This document shows, one piece after another, positions 57,922 to 64,000 of a stretch of DNA of 64,000 nucleotides. The notes beneath the pieces were generated by a model, which did not search any database, was not told the origin of the DNA, and saw only the letters and a program-made list of their open reading frames with translations. The DNA comes from Ignelater luminosus (taxonomy: Eukaryota > Arthropoda > Insecta > Coleoptera > Elateridae). The stretch lies in assembly GCA_011009095.1 (NCBI GenBank), contig VTPC01091228.1:1-64000 (forward strand). Reading direction: 5' to 3'. How positions within the stretch are numbered: position 1 is the first letter of the stretch; every line of letters begins with the position of its first letter. The position numbers and the translations under genes are program-made.

Positions 57922-60756
57922 TGCACCGATTGTAAGGCACTATTACGTTAACAAAACATTGAACAATTTGTTTGCTTCTATGCTCCAAACTGCATCTGGG
58001 AACAGATGCATAACAATTATAGTTAGAAGATACTTATATTAAATAAATAGAACTGTTTGCGTTAAAGAAAGCCCCAGCATAAGAGTTTTTCATTGATATG
58101 GTTTTCTATGAAAAACAGTAGTGACGATGAGGTGTAGTTCATCTTGTTGGTGTTGCTTGCACCCAATATGAAGTACATGCTAACCAAAAGGTTAACCTAG
58201 TTGAGTGGAGAAATCATCATCTCAAATCACAATTGGCAATTATGTAGTGATTCTGAACTATTGATACGATACGACGATGGGAGAAAAATGATTCTGAATC
58301 ATGTTTCCTGAAGATATTCTATAAGTTAAGAACCACTTCTTGAGCTAGGAGTTTCTAATCTGATCTCCTGCCAAAGCTCCCCAAAAGCCTAGGAACGGGC
58401 TGATGTGTCAAAGTTGACTATCTAACTTGGAATCTTAAGAAAAATACAACCATCGTCTCAAAGAAAAAGGGGAGAAAACATCGGATTAAAATACGACTAG
58501 AGACACTAATAAGTACATCTATCAGCCCCTACCGGGCTGTTGAATCCTACCGGGGCGATTATGTGGTCAAGTGTATCTGTTGTGTTGGGAATCTTCTGTT
58601 TGAGTCGTGTGTAGTAAGCCTAACTCTATGAAGACTATCCAGTTTTATTTTTATATCAAAGCAACAGCAAAATAAAATCTCCACATTAATAGCATAAGTA
58701 TTTAATTTTCTGTCAAATAATATAATTGTATAAGAATGGAAGCAACAAGCTTTCATTACTGGAGTTAATAAATTTTATCAAGACTGACGGAACAAAAAGT
58801 TCATTAAATCACTCTTATTAATCTAAAAACTAATAACATCGTTGATTTTGAATCGTGGAAATTGTATAAGTTTTAATATCATAGCTTTTCAAACTAAATT
58901 AGGTGTCTGGGGAATGTAACTTTTGTAAGAACGTTATTAAATTGGTAATCAGAACCGGCAAAGACGTTCTGAAATGAGTTATGAGGAATGTTAATAAACG
59001 TAGGAATTCAAAAAATGAAATGTTATTGCCTGCAGGATACAAGCACGTGTTAAGTTGTCATTCAAATATTTTGTTATTTTTATATAAAAACTAATTGACG
59101 CTTCCTGGAAACAAGTTGCCTTGAACTCTTTTATTATGCTTAAAAAACCGGCAGTTTCGTACAAGTTATGTATGTGAAGACTTATAGCAAATTACATTTT
59201 TCCAGTTTCTGTTTTATTCCTTTATGTTTCAGAGAAAACGTGACTTTTTCAGTTACGGAATATTGAACCCATTTAATGTATGTAACCTTATTTACAGAAA
59301 GCTCATGTGAAAGTTGTGTATCTACAAAAACTTCTGATATCTTGCTTGCACGCAATGTGAAATTAGAATAATTTATTCCAATCCTAAATTTTAGAAAACG
59401 GAACGAAGTAGTATAATCCTTAATTATTATTCAAATACAGTTTCTACAGTGGTATTACATATTTAAACTTTGAATTTATCCTGATCTTGAATTATTTATG
59501 TTATTGCTTTATTTAATTTGTAATAAAATTTAGTTAACGAACATTATCTCAAAAATTTGTATGCGAAATGTACAACTGAAGATTCTCAATTTGCATAACC
59601 TTCACGGATAATTCTCAATTTTTTTGAATTCTTTTTTTTAAGGAATAAAAATTCAATTTTTACGAGGTAATACTGAAGGGGTTTTAGTTTTCTTAAGTAC
59701 ATCATCAATTTATAGTTTATACAAGTGTAATAAACATTGAATAAAATATTCAATTTTAATTTATGGTATCAACATATAAGCAACACGAAAAAGATTATCA
59801 TCAAGAACAAAATATATGACGTTAATATCGAAAATTGTGTGCAGTTAGGAAATCCTTTTACTTTGAACCTAATTTTGTATAGTCTCTCTATCGTACCCCC
59901 TTAATTAGTTTGCACATATAATGTTCTTAGCATGTACTACCCAATTTTAGATTTTTGCCGTCACATTTCCCTGAACATCACCGTACTCAGTATTCCATTG
60001 GGTGCAGTTGACTTTAAAGTAAGTTTGAGATTTGTTGTTAAAATAATTTGGGAAAATCTTTCTTTACTGCTATTTGTAGGAAACAGTTGGTATTATAAGT
60101 CACGCATGTTTTAAAACTATAATTCCACTGATCTAGTGAATAAGTGAGCTACAACACAATTTTCTGAAAATTAAGTCTTCTAATATTCGAGTAGATTGTG
60201 TTATGTTTTATGTCAGAAATTTTTCGTTTCTGTTAGTTTTTATTATTGTATTATTTTTGCTGCAAAACAGGGGTAAGTATAGAGTATAAATTTCTTTAAA
60301 CCAGGAAAACAAAATAAATATTAAGAAAACAAAGGTAACACTCAATTCTAGTGGGTGCCGAACAGAAAACGACTGGAATACGCCAAACAAGCCCTTATTG
60401 TATGTAAGCGTAGACTGTTCTTTCTCGTCGGCGGCGTACCGGTCTACTTTATAGAAGTGGAGGGTTCATTCGATTTTTTGTTTGGTGATATTTCTAACCA
60501 GATATCCCGCACAAAGTTCTTCTTGGTTTATAGGACTTGGAAGCAAATCAATGCATCGTCGCATCGTCGGTAAGAAATGAAAAAATAATAAATTGTGATA
60601 AAGAAGTATGTTTGTAGTAACATTTAAAGAAATCTGAAGGCGTCTGTAGCAAGACGGTAACAAGAGAAAGCTGGGCCTAACCTGAATTCTTTTATTGAGA
60701 AACTTTAAACATCCCAATTAGAGAATTCCTGGACGCGTTTCCATTCGTTCTTCATA
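57922..60756. other. non-coding stretch
   Basis: No recognised gene. A short GC-rich inverted repeat (CCCCTACCGGG against CCTACCGGGG) lies near 58528-58556. Confidence 0.35.
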
Positions 60757-62050
60757 ACACATGGGCTGAAAAGTCCCAGGCCTAACAAAGAAAACACGGT
60801 TTTTTTTGTTCAAAATTAGCTTTATTCATCAACGTAATTTCCATCAAGAACAACGCAATCATTCCAGCGCCGCTCTAACATTTCAATACCACTTTTGTAG
60901 AACGATTTATCTTTTGCCTCAAAATAGGACTCAGTTTCAGCGATAACCTGTTCATTCGAGCGAAATTTCTTACCGGCAAGCATTTTTCTTAGGTCTGCGA
61001 ACAGCCAGTAGTCGCTGGGAGCCAAATCTGGCGAATACGGTGGATGTGGGAGCAATTCGAAGTTCAATTCATGTAGTTTTGCCATTGTTTTGATTGACTT
61101 GTGACACGGTGCGTTGTCTTGACGAAACAAAATTATTTTCTTTGCCATATGCGGTCGTTTCTTTGCAATTTCGGCCTTCAAACGCTCCAATAACGCTATA
61201 TAATATTCACTGTTGATGGTATTTCCCTTCTCAAGATAGTCGATGAATATTACACTACGCACATCCCAAAATACCGAGGCCATAACCTTTCCAGCCGATT
61301 GTTGTGCTTTCGGTCGCTTTGGACGAGGTTCACCAGTTGCTGTCCACTCGGATGACGATCGTTTTGATTCCGGAGTGAAGTGATGGATTCATGTTTCATC
61401 CATTGTCACATATCGACGCAAAAATTCCGGTTTGTTACGTTTAAACATGGCCAAACACTGCTCAGAAACATCAACACGTTCTTGTTTTTGGTGAACAGTG
61501 AGCAAACGCGGCACCCACTTTGAGCAGAGCTTTCTCATAGTCAAATGCTCATGCAATATAAAGCCAACACGTTCTTTTGATATCTTTACAATGTCAGTTA
61601 ACTCACGCAACTTCACTTTTCGATCATTCAAAACGATTTTGTGGATTTTTTTGATGTTTTCTGGTGTTACCGCCTCATTTGGACGTCCACTGCGTTCTGC
61701 ATCATCGGTGTCTCTACGACCACGTTTGAAGTCAGCAAACCAACGTTTTATTGTTGTTTCTGATGGAGCGGAGTCCCCATAACACTTTTCAAGCCATTGC
61801 TTCGCTTGAACGGTATTTTTTCCCATCAAGAAGCAGTGTAAAATTAAAACACGAAATTGTTTTTGATCCATTGTTTTGAAAATAACAAAAGTAGCGTCAC
61901 TCTTAGCACAATAACTCACAAAATAATGAATAGAATATCATGAAATTCTAACAGCTGTCTTTTGAAGGTTAGTACTAACTGAAAAAGCGGTGAATGCAAT
62001 AGAACCAGCGCCATCTATTTTTTAGGCCTGGGACTTTTCAGCCCATGTGT
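60757..62050 (-). mobile_element. 1294-bp mariner element with complete ends
   Basis: Left end ACACATGGGCTGAAAAGTCC at 60757 and, on the other strand, the same 20 bases from 62050. The TIR match continues through CAGGCCTAA to about 29-31 bp. TA flanks both ends (60755-60756 and 62051-62052). Length, TIR size and single transposase gene fit a classical mariner. TIRs appear identical over 29 bp, which suggests a fairly recent insertion. Confidence 0.95.
60822..61871 (-). pseudogene. mariner DD34D transposase, one nonsense codon
   Basis: The start at 61871 (MDQKQFRVLILHCFLMGKN) is the conventional mariner start; 16 codons upstream are also open but are not part of the family. Domains: first helix-turn-helix in residues about 1-55 (TTIKRWFADFKRGRRDTDD), second about 70-115 (LRELTDIVKISKERVGFILH), then WVPRLLTVHQKQ, the catalytic blocks VTMDET, LFRQDNAPCH and YSPDLAPSDYWLF. 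The second and third Asp are 34 residues apart. The frame is continuous for 349 codons except a TGA at 61389-61391 exactly where the family has Trp (DETW), probably TGG to TGA. Otherwise the protein is full length, ending in NDCVVLDGNYVDE. Confidence 0.95.
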
Positions 62051-62052
62051 TA

Positions 62053-63890
62053 GGCCTTCCACAAGTTGGAACTGAGTAAATAGAGAGTAGATAGGATGAA
62101 TGTCTACTAGATATTCATGAGTCTTAGCGAGTGACAACCTGAAATACTTCCGTTTTTCTGTAGTTTGCGCTAGGCAAATATTACCGTTGGCCGCTAGTAA
62201 TATTTATCCCTAAAAGTAATAAAGAAATTGTCGGCAGACTAGCTCTGAATGGGAGATGGCGGGGTTAAAACTATTTTTATATAAAACGTTCTCATCAAAT
62301 ACAAAAGTAAAAATACTGTTATAAAATCAATTATCTTGATTTGGTCATATTTTGTTAAAGTAAATATTTAAACTTTAATAGGAAAACAGTCTCATGTGAA
62401 TCCTAGAGAAACTATTTAAAGCGAGATCTTCCTAGAGACAAACAATTTCCTCCAGCAGAAACTATGGCTTTTGATGACAAGAACCAGATGGATTAGATTG
62501 GAGCCTTCGAGTATGCAAACTCTCAACCTTTCCAAACAAGCTAAATTACAATTGACATCTAAGAACTTGTCAGAAATAGAACAAGTGAACAAAAATATGC
62601 CACGTTAAAAATCAAATGTTGATTCATAATTATCTCCAGAAACTTCAGCTTGTTAAAATGCCTCCTGTGACGACAAACATGCAAGATAATTGGCGATAAA
62701 AATATTAGCTAGTGGAAAAAGAACTGGAAAATTTAATTGAAGCCAATGCAAAATGAAAAAAGAAATTAAGAAATGTGAGGGTAAAGTATTCGCTAGACTT
62801 GATGATGAATGCAATTGAACGGAAGAGAGATCCAATCGAGAAAAAATCTACAAAGCTGAGAAAGATGGAATCCGCATAAAAAGATTTCTAGTAACCAATT
62901 CTCAGCCGGGTGTCCGCTCCCCGGCAAGACTGTCAAATCCCGCTTACTGGGTTAACACCAAAACAATTTCGTTACCGACTCATGCATCCCAATGTAAATA
63001 AAAACATCAGAGTGGCATTGCTACGTCTGCTTACGCGTCTTGACTAAGTAGAATAGGAAAGGGAAAGAGCAATGACCGGAACGCAACGCGTTTTGAGGTG
63101 CCTTTCAAAGCTATAAAAGATCTCTTATATTCCCTATAATAAATATGAATAATCGAAATTGTTTAGCACAGTAATAGTAACACTAGCAATAATATTCTAC
63201 GGAAACTTATTATGCCTAGCAAATAGTCTTCATAGACCCTTTCTCTGTGCAATTACTTTTCTCCATTCAACCATAACCTTGATAGCTGCACTTAGAACTG
63301 CCTCCTCAATTACGTTTAAAACCTCCTTAGCAGTTCTTGGCTCGTTACTTAGGGGTTAATGTCTGCCACAGATATTAGTGTGATTGCAGAAGAGCCTATA
63401 CAACAATTACCTTGTCCTACTTTGGTAGTTAACCACAGTGGAACCGCTTGGATGGGATCTTTGTCACACCCTGACAGTTAACCACTTGGAACCGCCTTGA
63501 TAGGTCTTGGGTTGTTGTTTTTGAAAAATCAACGCCTACTACAAACCTTAGTGTGATAGCCTGAGAACTTTTGTTATTTTTAAAAATTGCCATTATACTC
63601 TGTCGTGGATCGAACATAGGCAGGCCGTTTATAATCCAGGACCTGGCTGTAGTCCTGCAGGAAAGTTCGAATAGAGAAACTCTTTATTAAAGAATGCTTT
63701 GACTTGGGTGGACATCCGTCACTTGATACATTTTCTTGTTATACGTCATGAAAGATGGCGGCTGCTCAATCAAAAACTCTCCTTGATATTGGTTAAAACT
63801 AGCCAAATTCGCATGGAAAGTTTTGACAGTATGTTGTAGTTTACTGTTTATAGGGTTTTACTAACAGCTTTTTAGGCATTTACTATTTAT
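62053..63890. other. unassigned stretch
   Basis: No recognised gene. About 62640-63110 contains long open runs in several frames with charged peptide (IERKRDPIEKKSTKLRKM), perhaps an unrecognised pseudogene. An imperfect direct repeat lies at 63428-63460 and 63476-63508. A GC-rich hairpin-like word (CCAGGACCTGGCTGTAGTCC) is at about 63638. Confidence 0.35.
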
Positions 63891-63892
63891 TA

Positions 63893-64000
63893 GGTGTATA
63901 CCTATGAAATGAGACTTTTTTTTTCAATTTTAAACGTTTATTAACAAAAAATGGTTACAAATTTAATCTTCAAAATAATAGCCATCGCTAGCGACACATT
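63893..64000 (-). mobile_element. 3' end of another mariner element, running off the window
   Basis: GGTGTATACCTATGAAATGAG at about 63893, preceded by TA, looks like a mariner terminal repeat. It is followed after a T-run and AT-rich 3' UTR by the last codons of a transposase on - (CVASDGYYFED, stop at 63963-63965), matching the W.KCVxSDGxYFE end of mariner proteins. The rest lies beyond position 64000. Confidence 0.7.

Noticed and set aside
61498..61782. 94-codon + strand frame
   Set aside because: Antisense to the mariner transposase.
1..64000. Search for CRISPR arrays, operons or bacterial defence genes
   Set aside because: No regularly spaced repeats, no polycistronic layout, and all recognisable genes are eukaryotic transposon types.

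Overview
The window reads as AT-rich arthropod (most likely insect) nuclear DNA. It has spliced-gene signals (GT-AG introns, polypyrimidine acceptors), no operons or ribosome binding sites, long non-coding AT-rich stretches, and many animal-type transposons at different stages of decay. The order cannot be fixed from the sequence. No complete host gene is visible; almost all recognisable coding sequence comes from mobile elements.

Layout. 0-20 kb: two pogo-superfamily (DDE_1) transposase relics on + (about 1.5-2.6 kb and 16.4-17.2 kb), a decayed Tc1-like DD37E transposase on - (4.7-5.6 kb), a 152-bp hairpin element (14.9 kb), and candidate host exons at 8.8-9.6 kb (+), 15.2 kb (+) and 20.3 kb (-, a signal-peptide first exon with a GC-richer leader upstream). 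20-33 kb: a non-LTR endonuclease relic invaded by a 710-bp foldback element, a deleted mariner-like relic with an inverted copy of its tail, a 252-bp MITE, a mariner tail, and a delimited 1.3-kb DD37E element with TIRs and TA target sites. 33-43 kb: a spliced DDE transposase pseudogene with an unusually wide D-E spacing, a Penelope-like reverse transcriptase fragment, and a mariner relic.

43.6-46.3 kb: a DD41D mariner-like element with an open transposase frame, interrupted by a run of N that looks artefactual and by a GC-rich 1.1-kb retroposon inserted in its left TIR with a 12-bp target duplication. 47.7-50.3 kb: a ZBED5/FAM200-type hAT element with perfect 8-bp target duplications, itself carrying an LTR-like insertion and a MITE copy. 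Removing the hAT restores an open, splice-bounded 171-bp candidate exon. 50.9-56 kb: a transposase tail, a repeat fragment and a 2-kb relic of an arthropod-repeated DDE-like family. 60.8-62.1 kb: a 1294-bp mariner that is complete apart from one nonsense codon. The last 110 bp are the end of another mariner that runs off the window.

The main interest is the stack of nested insertions with readable target duplications, the variety of IS630-Tc1-mariner subgroups (DD34D, DD37E, DD41D and a spacing near 83) within about 30 kb, and the hAT-interrupted candidate exon. I found no CRISPR array, rRNA or confident tRNA, and no new cellular system that the sequence supports.
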